Source of the DNA: Lentisphaeria bacterium
GTDB taxonomy: Bacteria > Verrucomicrobiota > Lentisphaeria > Victivallales > Victivallaceae
NCBI GenBank assembly: GCA_017450705.1
Contig: JAFSTC010000048.1
Location: 45,906 to 109,905, forward strand
Reading direction: 5' to 3'
DNA length: 64,000 nt
The notes beneath the pieces are model-generated. The model was given only the letters and a program-made list of their open reading frames with translations. It was not told the DNA's origin and did not search any database. Of the stretch, positions 52,155 to 59,529 are shown piece by piece. Numbering within the stretch: position 1 is the first letter of the stretch; each line of letters begins with the position of its first letter. Made by a program: the position numbers and the translations under genes.

Positions 52155-52316
52155 ATGAAGAAGTATGTGTGCGAAGTCTGCGGTTACGTCTACGATCCCG
52201 CGGCGGGAGATCCCGACAACGGCATCGCTCCCGGAACGGCTTTCGAGGATCTGCCCGACAGCTGGAACTGCCCCGAGTGCGGCGCGGGAAAGGATGAATT
52301 TTCCGCCCAGGACTGA
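52155..52316 (+). CDS. Rubredoxin
   Basis: The 53-residue protein has two Cys-x2-Cys knuckles, [20 protein letters not shown] and [12 protein letters not shown], that hold one iron, and the aromatic core residues of rubredoxin. It carries electrons, here most likely to the flavodiiron protein and superoxide reductase encoded upstream. The ATG at 52155 follows GGAGGAAACCAATC. Confidence 0.97.
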   Translation: MKKYVCEVCGYVYDPAAGDPDNGIAPGTAFEDLPDSWNCPECGAGKDEFSAQD

Positions 52317-52365
52317 CTTCTCTCTCCCGTCGGGCGGGAAACCGGATTTCATCAGGGGGATTTTG

Positions 52366-52848
52366 ATGATGCGTTCAGCGTTTCTTTCTTTTCTTCTGCT
52401 GTCGGCGCTTCTCTTTGCGGGATGCGCCGCGCCGTGGAGGGAAGCTCAGACCAATGTGGAGAACTCCAAAAATCTCCGCGTGGGCATGACCAAGGCCGAG
52501 GTGCTCAAAATCATGGGCGAGCCTCTTCAGGACGAGCTTTTCTGCGGTCCCGACCTGTGGTATTACTACATCGAAACGGTCTGGGCCGACGGTCTGGTCG
52601 CCGAAGAGGAGTGCATGCCCCTCGTTTTCGAGGACGGCAAGCTCGTCGGCTGGGGCCGGGTCTTTCTGACGAAATACCGGCTCCGCAGAAAAGACAACGC
52701 AAAGCAGCTGGTCCCGCCCGCGGAGCGCTCCGCGGCTCCCGCGAAAAAGGCTCCGGCGGAGAAGGTTTCCGCCGGGAAAGCCCCTGAGAAAGCTCCGGCG
52801 GAGAAGGTTTCCGCCGAGGCCGTCGCTCCCGCTCCGGCCGGGAAGTGA
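52366..52848 (+). CDS. BamE/SmpA-like lipoprotein with Ala/Pro/Lys-rich tail
   Basis: The 160-residue protein has a lipoprotein signal MMRSAFLSFLLLSALLFAGC, lipidated at Cys20. The segment NLRVGMTKAEVLKIMGEPLQ is the typical opening of the BamE/SmpA and DUF3192-like fold (helix then PxGxP-type turn), followed by LWYYYIETVWADGLVAEEEC and LVFEDGKLVGWGRVFL. The last about 45 residues are a flexible tail with a near-repeat (KKAPAEKVSAGKAPE then KAPAEKVSAE), likely to span or bind peptidoglycan. It may help assemble outer membrane proteins, but the family includes other roles. AGGGGGA lies in front of the ATG. A strong terminator follows. Confidence 0.82.
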   Translation: MMRSAFLSFLLLSALLFAGCAAPWREAQTNVENSKNLRVGMTKAEVLKIMGEPLQDELFCGPDLWYYYIETVWADGLVAEEECMPLVFEDGKLVGWGRVFLTKYRLRRKDNAKQLVPPAERSAAPAKKAPAEKVSAGKAPEKAPAEKVSAEAVAPAPAGK

Positions 52849-52868
52849 TCCCCGTCTTGGAACACGCA

Positions 52869-52911
52869 AAGCGGAACGGACGTCCCCCGGACGCGCCGTT
52901 CCGCTTTTTTT
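52869..52911 (+). terminator. Strong intrinsic terminator after the lipoprotein gene
   Basis: AAGCGGAACGG (52869-52879) pairs with CCGTTCCGCTT (52896-52906); a nested CGTCC/GGACG adds to the stem. It ends in seven T (52905-52911). It closes the superoxide reductase to lipoprotein run. Confidence 0.92.
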
Positions 52912-52919
52912 GAGGTGCG

Positions 52920-53705
52920 GTGAGCGTCATGACGTACACATTCGAACCCATCGGCCATGTCGAAAGCACCGTGCGCTACCCGCAGGAGGCGCCGCGGCAG
53001 GGTGTGTTGACTTGCCACCCGGCCCGGATCGTCCTGGCGGAGAACCGCAATTTCGAGGAGGCCCTGTCGGATCTCGACGGCGTGGAGCGCATCTGGATCG
53101 TCTTCGTCTTTCACCTCGTCCGGGGCTGGCGTCCCAAGGTCCGGCCGCCGGTCGGGGAGGGGAAACGCGGGGTGTTTTCCACCCGCAGCCCCCATCGGCC
53201 CAACCCCATCGGCATCACGGCGGCCCGGCTGGACGGCATCGACGGTCTGACGCTCCGCGTCTCCGAGGTGGATCTCCTCGACGGCACGCCCGTGCTGGAC
53301 ATCAAACCCTACATTCCCTTCGCGGATTCCTTCCCCGACGCCCGGACGGGCTGGCGGGAACGGACGCCCGACGCCTCTTTTCCCCTCCTCTGGAGCGAAA
53401 CGGCGGCGCAAAAGGCCGCGTTCGTCCTCGCGGGAGGCGGTCCCGACATCCGCGAGTTCTGTCACGTCCAGCTGGGAACACGCTTTCCGGATCCCAAAAA
53501 GATGCGTCTGGGCGGCGGGGATCCCTCCGGCGCTCAAGTGCTGGCTTTCCGGACGTGGCGGATCCTCTTTTTTGCGGCGGAAACCGCCGTCACCGTTTCG
53601 GACATCCGCTCGGGCTACGCCGAAGAAGAACTTGCCCCCGGCGCGCCCGATCCCTTCGGCGACAAGGAACTGCACCGCGCCTTCCGCAAGACCTTTTCCA
53701 CGTGA
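52920..53705 (+). CDS. trmO: tRNA (N6-threonylcarbamoyladenosine37-N6)-methyltransferase TrmO (TsaA-like)
   Basis: The 261-residue protein belongs to the TsaA/TrmO family: FEPIGHVESTVRYPQEAPRQ at the N-terminus, LDGVERIWIVFVFH, then GVFSTRSPHRPNPIGITAAR and VSEVDLLDGTPVLDIKPYIP, the signature beta-barrel motifs that bind S-adenosylmethionine. In the known enzyme it methylates t6A37 in threonine tRNAs. The C-terminal domain (about 150-261) is present. The GTG at 52920 has GAGG in front; ATG 52929 is in frame. It lies just after the terminator, so its promoter must overlap the terminator region or expression comes from read-through; no clear promoter is seen. Confidence 0.93.
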   Translation: MSVMTYTFEPIGHVESTVRYPQEAPRQGVLTCHPARIVLAENRNFEEALSDLDGVERIWIVFVFHLVRGWRPKVRPPVGEGKRGVFSTRSPHRPNPIGITAARLDGIDGLTLRVSEVDLLDGTPVLDIKPYIPFADSFPDARTGWRERTPDASFPLLWSETAAQKAAFVLAGGGPDIREFCHVQLGTRFPDPKKMRLGGGDPSGAQVLAFRTWRILFFAAETAVTVSDIRSGYAEEELAPGAPDPFGDKELHRAFRKTFST

Positions 53706-53767
53706 GCGCCCCCCCTGAAGAAGGCTGGGAATACTGTGAATACCGGAGGAGACGGCCTCGCCCGCCG

Positions 53768-53884
53768 CAACAAAATACGCCGCTTTTCTCGAAAAGGAAG
53801 GGGGCCCGGGGGAGGGGAAAACCTCTTTTCACGTGGAAAAGAGGTTTTCCCCTCCCCCGGACTCTCCCGCCTTTATCGGGAACA
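53768..53884. repeat. Dispersed stem-loop repeat, copy B
   Basis: The left arm at 53806-53830 and right arm at 53836-53860 form a perfect 25 bp stem around a five-base loop ACGTG. A smaller CTTTTC/GAAAAG hairpin lies at 53783-53796 and the conserved end TTATCGGGAACAG at 53873-53884. It lies between convergent trmO and the AraC gene, and supplies the AraC stop codon. Confidence 0.9.
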
Positions 53885-54739
53885 GGGGGGCGTGCGGAAT
53901 TGTTTGCGGTAGGCGGCGGGGGAGAGGCCGGTGATGCGTTTGAACTGGCGGCCGAAGTAGTTGGTATCGGAGAAGCCCGTGCGGATGGCGATCTCCTCGA
54001 GGGTATCGGTGCCGGAGCGGAGGAGGACGGCGGCTTCGGCGATGCGGAGATTGAGCTGGTACTGGCGGGGGGTGGTGCCGGTATTGCGGAAAAAGTTCCG
54101 CATGAGGGCGGCCTTGGACATGCATGCGACTGAACAGAGTTTTTCGATGCTGACTTTTGCGGCGAAATTGCGGTTGAGGTAGGCGATGGCGTCGGCGGTC
54201 CCGGGGGAGTAGGAAGCGGCCTTTCCGGCGTTCCGGGAGTAGAGGCGGACAAGTTTGCCGAGCAAGTGCATGAAAATGCCCAGCATGTTGAAGAGGTGCC
54301 CGGGGTAGCGCGTTCGGTTTTCCTCCTCCAGTTCGCGCACGAGGGCGAGGACGGGTGAAAAGTCCTCTTCGGCGAGTTTGAAGCGGGGGGAATCGTCGCC
54401 TTTGCAGAGATAGAAGGCCTCCCAGCCGGGCAGTCGGGTGATATCCAGCCGGGGCATGGGGACGAGTTCGGGGATGTAGAGGATGTTGATGACGTCGAAA
54501 TCGGGCGAGCACTCCCGGTATTCGTGGAACGAGCCGCGGGGGATGACGTAGACGTCGCCCCGCGAAACCGTCGTCCGATGATCTCCGCAAACATGGAGCC
54601 CGCTTCCGGAGGCGACGAAGCACAGTTCCACGAAGTCGTGCCGGTGGATCGGGGTCGGCACCTGGGGGTACTGGCTGTGGATCGACAGCGGGAACTTTTC
54701 CGTTGCGGCGTAATTTGTTATCAGTTTGTCGAGGAGCAT
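53873..54739 (-). CDS. AraC family transcriptional regulator with cupin sensor
   Basis: The 288-residue protein has an N-terminal cupin-type domain (PTPIHRHDFVELCFVASGSG, RGDVYVIPRGSFHEYRECSP) and a C-terminal AraC double helix-turn-helix (LCSVACMSKAALMRNFFRNT, then LEEIAIRTGFSDTNYFGRQF and GLSPAAYRKQF). It should sense a small molecule, often a sugar, and activate nearby genes, but no sugar gene is directly adjacent, so the target may be distant. The ATG follows AAGGAGGGATGCGGAA. The final codons and stop fall in repeat copy B, which may have replaced the original 3' end. Confidence 0.93.
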   Translation of the reverse strand: MLLDKLITNYAATEKFPLSIHSQYPQVPTPIHRHDFVELCFVASGSGLHVCGDHRTTVSRGDVYVIPRGSFHEYRECSPDFDVINILYIPELVPMPRLDITRLPGWEAFYLCKGDDSPRFKLAEEDFSPVLALVRELEEENRTRYPGHLFNMLGIFMHLLGKLVRLYSRNAGKAASYSPGTADAIAYLNRNFAAKVSIEKLCSVACMSKAALMRNFFRNTGTTPRQYQLNLRIAEAAVLLRSGTDTLEEIAIRTGFSDTNYFGRQFKRITGLSPAAYRKQFRTPPCSR

Positions 54740-54762
54740 TTCCGCATCCCTCCTTCCGCTTT

Positions 54763-54791
54763 AATATGACACGTTTTTTTCCGCCTGTCAA
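54763..54791 (-). promoter_or_regulatory. Promoter of the AraC gene
   Basis: Minus strand TTGACA (54791-54786), 17 bases, CATATT (54768-54763), about 24 bases before the AraC ATG. Confidence 0.75.
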
Positions 54792-54879
54792 CCCTTTCGG
54801 AGGGGAAAATCTCTCTTCCTCTCCGGGTGACGAAGCGCGTCTTTTTCGGACGATGCCTTATCGATGACAGGGAGGAAAA

Positions 54880-54924
54880 ATGGACATCAATAAACTCGCC
54901 GAAATGGTCAAACGGGAACAGTAA
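54880..54924 (+). CDS. 14-codon leader ORF or remnant upstream of the effector-like gene
   Basis: ATG at 54880 reads MDINKLAEMVKREQ-stop and is preceded by a strong ribosome site GGGAGGAAAA. It ends 14 bases before the next gene's ATG. It could be a leader peptide that couples translation, or the start of a gene cut short when the island inserted. No homologue is recognised. Confidence 0.4.
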   Translation: MDINKLAEMVKREQ

Positions 54925-54938
54925 AAAGGGATTTAACA

Positions 54939-55835
54939 ATGGATTTTGAAAAAATAAAGCGAAGTCTTGACCGCATTTCTATGCCGCGGTATGTCAGGTT
55001 TGTCGCTGAGAACAACGGGCGTACTTGCGACAAATGTCGTTGCCATCACGGGAAAATTTATGAGACAACCGATCCCCGGCGACCCACATTGCCAATTCAT
55101 CCCAATTGTCGTTGTAAATATCAGGATATCCCGATTACTCAGGAAAGTATTAAACTTCAAGAAGAAAAACAACGCACGGCATCCGTGCTGATCAACAAAC
55201 ATCACATCTCCGGGGAACAGGCAGAAGAATTGGCTGAGCAAATAATTATCGCTCGCATGGGACACCAAACATTGAATTCGGAAAAAGTATTTCTGCTTTT
55301 CAACGGACGTTATCTGTTGTCGAGTGACGGAGAAATCATGTTTGATGCTGTATCCGGAGTTGCGACAAATATGAAAAGCAGCACTCAAAATTTTACTACG
55401 GGAAAGTGTCTGGTTGAAACCCGTTCCTTCGACTATTCCTACGAAAGACAAGGGCTAAAAGATTTTGGCGGCATTCCCACGGGATTGTACTACATTTTGA
55501 GTTCGGAGGAACGTTCCTTTGAAAAAATGAAAGCCACTCATATCACAAGTCCCGGAGGATGGGGGTTGTTTTCTTGGTCACTTCATCCATCCAAAGATAC
55601 CGACACGAGGGGGAGGTCTGGTTTCTTCATCCACGGGGGACGCGTCTTTGGATCAAAAGGCTGCATTGATTTACGGGACCATGAGATATTGTTTCGCAAC
55701 TATCTGCAAGCGGAGAATATCAAAAAAATTTATGTCGCCGTCAACTACCCGCAGGAGGTAATTGAGATCACCGAATCTCGAGAAGAAAACACCCCAAATC
55801 TGCTTTTGGACAGTTATTTTTATCCCCGATATTGA
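54939..55835 (+). CDS. Candidate effector: MuF-like Cys motif plus Tlde1/L,D-transpeptidase-like domain
   Basis: The 298-residue protein has two parts. Residues 29-62 read CDKCRCHHGKIYET and LPIHPNCRCKYQDI, matching the CxxC...G.xY...HPNCRC motif at the end of phage Mu-F / SPP1 gp7-type head morphogenesis proteins, which in some prophages are fused to toxins. Residues from about 140 are beta-rich and end with GFFIHGGRVFGSKGCIDLRD, the His...Ser-x-Gly-Cys-Ile motif of Tlde1 (DUF2778) and L,D-transpeptidase-like enzymes that attack or modify peptidoglycan. The gene is clearly less GC-rich than its neighbours, a sign of transfer. AAGGG before the ATG. No signal peptide, so delivery by another route would be needed. 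Confidence 0.75.
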   Translation: MDFEKIKRSLDRISMPRYVRFVAENNGRTCDKCRCHHGKIYETTDPRRPTLPIHPNCRCKYQDIPITQESIKLQEEKQRTASVLINKHHISGEQAEELAEQIIIARMGHQTLNSEKVFLLFNGRYLLSSDGEIMFDAVSGVATNMKSSTQNFTTGKCLVETRSFDYSYERQGLKDFGGIPTGLYYILSSEERSFEKMKATHITSPGGWGLFSWSLHPSKDTDTRGRSGFFIHGGRVFGSKGCIDLRDHEILFRNYLQAENIKKIYVAVNYPQEVIEITESREENTPNLLLDSYFYPRY

Positions 55836-55890
55836 TTTTTCCCGGAAGAAGATTATATTCTGACGGGAATCTTGGAGGAAATTCGACCGG

Positions 55891-56433
55891 ATGAAAAATT
55901 TTTTGCGTGTTGCTGCGATGGTTCTGACGATCACGGCGGCGCCGGCAGTCGTGTACGCGATGCTGTACGCCGCGGTAAACGGCATTCCGTTTGCTTATAT
56001 GCTTTTCTGCGGTAATCACTATCTTTATGCCGGTGACGCCGTGATGATCCGCGGCGGCCGGATCAGCCGGCTTGCGGTCTACCGCGCCCGGGGCAAACCC
56101 TTTCTGCCGGTGGGGCCCGTTCCGTTCCGGGACGCTTCCGGTCACGCCGTGCGCAGGGATTTTTTCTTCGTCAGTCCTCGAAAAATCGTTTACGGACTCG
56201 ACGACAAGGGCGGAGACGCCTGGTATCGCCTCGGCCCCCTCCTGATGCTGGCGGACGATCTTTCGGGAAAACCGGCCCGCTCCGGACTTGCGGTCGTTCC
56301 CGCCCGGGAAATGAACGTCTGCACCGTCGGGGACGGCCCCGGCGGTTTTCACCGCTTCCATTTCGGAACGGGGAAGAAGCGCGATGTCCTGCTCCTGATA
56401 AACTCCCGGCACTTCTCCGGCTCTTGTTTATGA
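55891..56433 (+). CDS. Hypothetical membrane-anchored periplasmic protein
   Basis: The 180-residue protein has a hydrophobic N-terminus with one or two membrane segments (FLRVAAMVLTITAAPAVVYA, YAAVNGIPFAYMLFC), then a beta-rich soluble part (GDAVMIRGGRISRLAVYRAR, VSPRKIVYGLDDKGG, MNVCTVGDGPGGFHRFHFG). No family is recognised. It follows the effector-like gene by 55 bases on the same strand with GGAGG in front, which is where an immunity protein would be expected, and its periplasmic side is where a peptidoglycan-acting effector would work. However its GC content is like the chromosome, not like the effector gene, so the pairing is tentative. Confidence 0.65.
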   Translation: MKNFLRVAAMVLTITAAPAVVYAMLYAAVNGIPFAYMLFCGNHYLYAGDAVMIRGGRISRLAVYRARGKPFLPVGPVPFRDASGHAVRRDFFFVSPRKIVYGLDDKGGDAWYRLGPLLMLADDLSGKPARSGLAVVPAREMNVCTVGDGPGGFHRFHFGTGKKRDVLLLINSRHFSGSCL

Positions 56434-56485
56434 CAACGGACGGCACTGTCCCATGGCCCGACTTGTTTTTGCACGCCTTGAAATA

Positions 56486-56520
56486 TCGGCCAAAATGGAA
56501 TCCGATTCCATTTTGGCCGA
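56486..56520. repeat. Perfect 16-bp palindrome with 3-base loop
   Basis: TCGGCCAAAATGGAAT (56486-56501), CCG, ATTCCATTTTGGCCGA (56505-56520). It lies between the envelope protein gene and the promoter of the next operon. No T-run follows on either side. Confidence 0.9.
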
Positions 56521-56566
56521 ACATTGCCGCTTGGCGGGGGCGGATGTTTCCGCGGGGGCGGCGGTT

Positions 56567-56595
56567 TTGCGAGAATGCGACTTTTGTGCTATAAA
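56567..56595 (+). promoter_or_regulatory. Promoter of the pseudopilin / DUF4838 operon
   Basis: TTGCGA (56567-56572), 17 bases, TATAAA (56590-56595), 78 bases before the pseudopilin ATG. The palindrome lies about 47 bases upstream of the -35 box, so it could be an activator site. Confidence 0.65.
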
Positions 56596-56672
56596 AAGTC
56601 TTTTTCGTTATGGTCCGCCGCGGGCGTTTGCGGTATATTTTTACCAAGCAACCCCAATGGAGGAACGAAAAA

Positions 56673-57380
56673 ATGAGAAAGAGATTCACCCTGATCGAGC
56701 TCCTTGTCGTGATCGCCATCATCGCCATTCTCGCGGCGATGCTCATGCCCGCACTCCAACAGGCGCGGGAGAAAGCGCGGGCCATTTCGTGCGTCAACAA
56801 CCTGAAAACCATGGGCAACGGGGTGACGATGTACGTCAACGAATTCCTCTGTCTGCCCGGCCGGGGCGACGGCAGCCGCGGCAGCTGGTCCACGCGGATC
56901 GGCGTCTATCTGGGCTACCAGAACATGATGTACAGCACGCCCCTCGTGTTCTACAAGGACAAGAGATCGGTCCTGCCGGTGTTCCTCTGCCCCTCCGACA
57001 ACGCTCCCGGCCTCAAGGGGACCAATTACGGCGGGCTGATGGGCCTCTCCTACATCGTGAACAACGTGCTCTCGCAGAGCGGCGGCAGCATGCAGACCGG
57101 CGTGTCGTCGACGCTCATCAAGCGGCCGTCGCAGAAATTTTTCATCCTCGAGGCCGGCGACGGGACCGGCGACAATTACGCCGTCGGTCCGACGGGCCAC
57201 GCCAAGGTGGCCTACCGGCACCCCATCGGAACGGGCCGGGTCTTCACCGCCAGCACGCAGGTGGGAAGCGCCGGGATGAACATCTCCTACGTGGACGGTC
57301 ACGCGGCGCCGTGGCTGGGGGCCGTCACGGCCGCCACCGCCGAGGCCGATCTCGTCAAACAGCACTGGAACATAGAATGA
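56673..57380 (+). CDS. Type II secretion-like pseudopilin (DUF1559-type)
   Basis: The 235-residue protein starts [20 protein letters not shown] with the standard five-residue leader and [20 protein letters not shown]. The globular part has the DUF1559-like [20 protein letters not shown] and ends with a [15 protein letters not shown] segment, the usual 'DGH' near the C-terminus. It is the first gene after the promoter, with GGAGGAACGAAAAA upstream, and overlaps the DUF4838 gene region by ATGA (the DUF4838 frame's first ATG, though the likelier start is 15 bases inside). It is the third pseudopilin in the window that opens a run of secreted hydrolase genes. Confidence 0.9.
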   Translation: MRKRFTLIELLVVIAIIAILAAMLMPALQQAREKARAISCVNNLKTMGNGVTMYVNEFLCLPGRGDGSRGSWSTRIGVYLGYQNMMYSTPLVFYKDKRSVLPVFLCPSDNAPGLKGTNYGGLMGLSYIVNNVLSQSGGSMQTGVSSTLIKRPSQKFFILEAGDGTGDNYAVGPTGHAKVAYRHPIGTGRVFTASTQVGSAGMNISYVDGHAAPWLGAVTAATAEADLVKQHWNIE

Positions 57381-57394
57381 CAAGAGGCGCGACC

Positions 57395-59527
57395 ATGGAC
57401 CGCCTGACGCCGATCGCCCTCTTCGCGGCCCTGCTGGCCCTGCCGCTTTTCGCCGGGACGGCCGCGGGGATCCGGTGGGATGAAAAGGACGGCAAGTACG
57501 TTGCCGAGGCCGCCGGGATATTGGCCCATTGTCTGAAGCGGAGCACGGGAGAGTCTCCGCTTCTCCAGTCCGAAAAAGGCGAGCCGCACATCCGCCTTGC
57601 GGTGCGCAAAGAGGCTTCCGCCGACCCGGAAGGTTTCCGGATCGAGTTCCCCGCGCCGGGGAAGGTCGTCATCGCGGGCGCTTCCCCGCTGGCCGTCCGG
57701 CACGGCGCGTGCGAGTTTCTGGAGCGTTTCTACGGCGTCCGCTGGCTGCTGCCCGGCGAGGACGGGGAGTACATCCCGGAGGGCCGGACCCCGGTCTTTC
57801 CCGACAGCCCCGTCGTCATGGCCCCGCGTTACCGGATACGGACTTTTGCCCTGACGCACAAAATGAAGCCCCAGTACGAATGGGCCGCCCGTAACCGGGG
57901 GACGTTCCATTACGATTTCAGGGATCTGCCGGACCGGCCGTGGTTCCAGCACAATCTGTGGAAACTCCTGCCGCCGGAAGAGTACACCAAAAGCCACCCC
58001 GAGTTCTTCCCCGTCCGGAAAGCCGGGGGGCCGCGGGTCATGCCGGAAAAGGGGTACAACATCTACTGGCAGTACTGCTTCACCGCGCCGGGGATCCGGG
58101 ACGCCTTCGTCAAGGCGGTCGAAAATTATTTCCGGCAGCATCCCGAAGAGTATTCCGTGTCGCTGGGGGTCAACGACGGCGGGTGTTTCTGCCAGTGCCC
58201 GGCCTGTCTGGCAAAGGACGCCCCGGCGGGGAAGGACGACATGGATCACGAGATCCGTACCCTCTCCTACCTCGAGTGCATGGACGAAGTCGCGCGCCGT
58301 TGCCGAAAGCCGGGGAGAAGTTTCGGTTTTCTGGCTTACCACAGTCTCCGGATCCCGCCGAAGGACCGCAGTTTTCACGCTTCGCTGGTCCCCTTCCTCA
58401 CTTACGAGCGGCTCTACTGGGCGGATCCCAGGTTCAGGGAGGAGGACCGGCAGCTGACGAAGGCGTGGCTCCGCTGCTGCGGCTCGGTCGGCTGGTACGA
58501 CTATCTCATGCACCGCCACTTCCTGATCCCCAAGATCAGTCTGAAAGTGCTGCCCGAGGCGCTGAAATGGGGCGCCGACAACGGCGTCCGTTACTATTAC
58601 GCCGAGGCCCATCCCGCCAACGGCTGGCACACCGGGCCGATGCTGTGGATGATCCTCAAACTGACCTGGGACCCCTCCCTCTCCGCCGACGATCTGCTGA
58701 AAGACTGGTGCGTTTCCGCGGTCGGCAAAGAGGCCGCCGTCCCGCTGGAAAAATGCTACCGCGCCTGTTCCGACTACTGGGAGAAGCAAGTCCCCAAGAC
58801 GCCGTTTTTCCGTGAGCGCCGGCAGTATCTGCCCCTCGGCTCCAACGCCTATCTCCAGCCAGTGGACCGCGAATGGCTCGAGGCCCGCAAAAAAGAGCTG
58901 GAAGAGGTGGTGCGCCTGGCCTCGCCCGCCGGGAAAAAGCGGGCGGAGATGATCATGCAGGGATTTTTGAAGCGGGAGCCCAAGATCCGCGCCTTCATCC
59001 GCAACGAGGAACTGCACCGGCAGCTCCCGAAGCTGACTTTCAAGGTCACGGCCAAGTACGACTTCGACCGGAAGATCGGCGGCTCCACGTGGCAGCGCAA
59101 GATCAGCAAGGGGACCTTTTTCCACGCGCCGGAGGGCGGCGTGAAGCATTCCGGCGCCGCCGCCATGGATCTCAAGGGGGCGTTCAAGGGGATGTCGTTC
59201 CTCTGGAGCCGCAAGGTCAAACCCGGCTTCATCTACCGCGTCACCGCCGCCGTCAGGAATGTCGGGACCGGGCCCGAGGGCGCCGTCAGCCTGCGCATCG
59301 CCTGGTCCGCGCCGGGAAAGGCGTGGCTCGACCCCGAATACAATTCGGAGCAGAAGTTGACGGGAGAATCCTCCGACTGGCGCAAACTCTCGGTCCTCGT
59401 CGGTGCGCCGCCCATCGACGACTGCCGGATGAAGATCATGCTGAACGCGGAAAAATCGACGGCGGGCCAGGTCTTTTTCGACGACTTGACGGTGGAGGAG
59501 GCCGCTCCCGCGAACGGCCGCAAGTGA
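57395..59527 (+). CDS. Secreted DUF4838 protein (glycoside hydrolase-like)
   Basis: The 710-residue product has a signal peptide (MDRLTPIALFAALLALPLFA, cleaved near GTAAG). Residues 25-130 resemble the N-terminal GH20/GH67-type domain of such proteins (GEPHIRLAVRKEASADPEGF, RIEFPAPGKVVIAGASPLAV, GACEFLERFYGVRWLLPGED). The DUF4838 barrel follows, with WFQHNLWKLLPPEEYTKSHP, EYSVSLGVNDGGCFCQCPAC and an YYYAEAHPANGWHTG motif; Glu in YAEAHP is a candidate catalytic acid. A C-terminal beta domain (from about 560) looks like a carbohydrate-binding module. The ATG at 57395 has AGAGG seven bases upstream and a better leader than the ATG at 57377. It probably attacks uronic-acid-containing glycans, but no substrate is shown. 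Confidence 0.8.
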   Translation: MDRLTPIALFAALLALPLFAGTAAGIRWDEKDGKYVAEAAGILAHCLKRSTGESPLLQSEKGEPHIRLAVRKEASADPEGFRIEFPAPGKVVIAGASPLAVRHGACEFLERFYGVRWLLPGEDGEYIPEGRTPVFPDSPVVMAPRYRIRTFALTHKMKPQYEWAARNRGTFHYDFRDLPDRPWFQHNLWKLLPPEEYTKSHPEFFPVRKAGGPRVMPEKGYNIYWQYCFTAPGIRDAFVKAVENYFRQHPEEYSVSLGVNDGGCFCQCPACLAKDAPAGKDDMDHEIRTLSYLECMDEVARRCRKPGRSFGFLAYHSLRIPPKDRSFHASLVPFLTYERLYWADPRFREEDRQLTKAWLRCCGSVGWYDYLMHRHFLIPKISLKVLPEALKWGADNGVRYYYAEAHPANGWHTGPMLWMILKLTWDPSLSADDLLKDWCVSAVGKEAAVPLEKCYRACSDYWEKQVPKTPFFRERRQYLPLGSNAYLQPVDREWLEARKKELEEVVRLASPAGKKRAEMIMQGFLKREPKIRAFIRNEELHRQLPKLTFKVTAKYDFDRKIGGSTWQRKISKGTFFHAPEGGVKHSGAAAMDLKGAFKGMSFLWSRKVKPGFIYRVTAAVRNVGTGPEGAVSLRIAWSAPGKAWLDPEYNSEQKLTGESSDWRKLSVLVGAPPIDDCRMKIMLNAEKSTAGQVFFDDLTVEEAAPANGRK

Positions 59528-59529
59528 AA

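Noticed and set aside
53701..54594. Minus-strand 334-codon frame overlapping the AraC gene
   Set aside because: Ser/Pro/Arg-rich shadow of the AraC gene in another frame.
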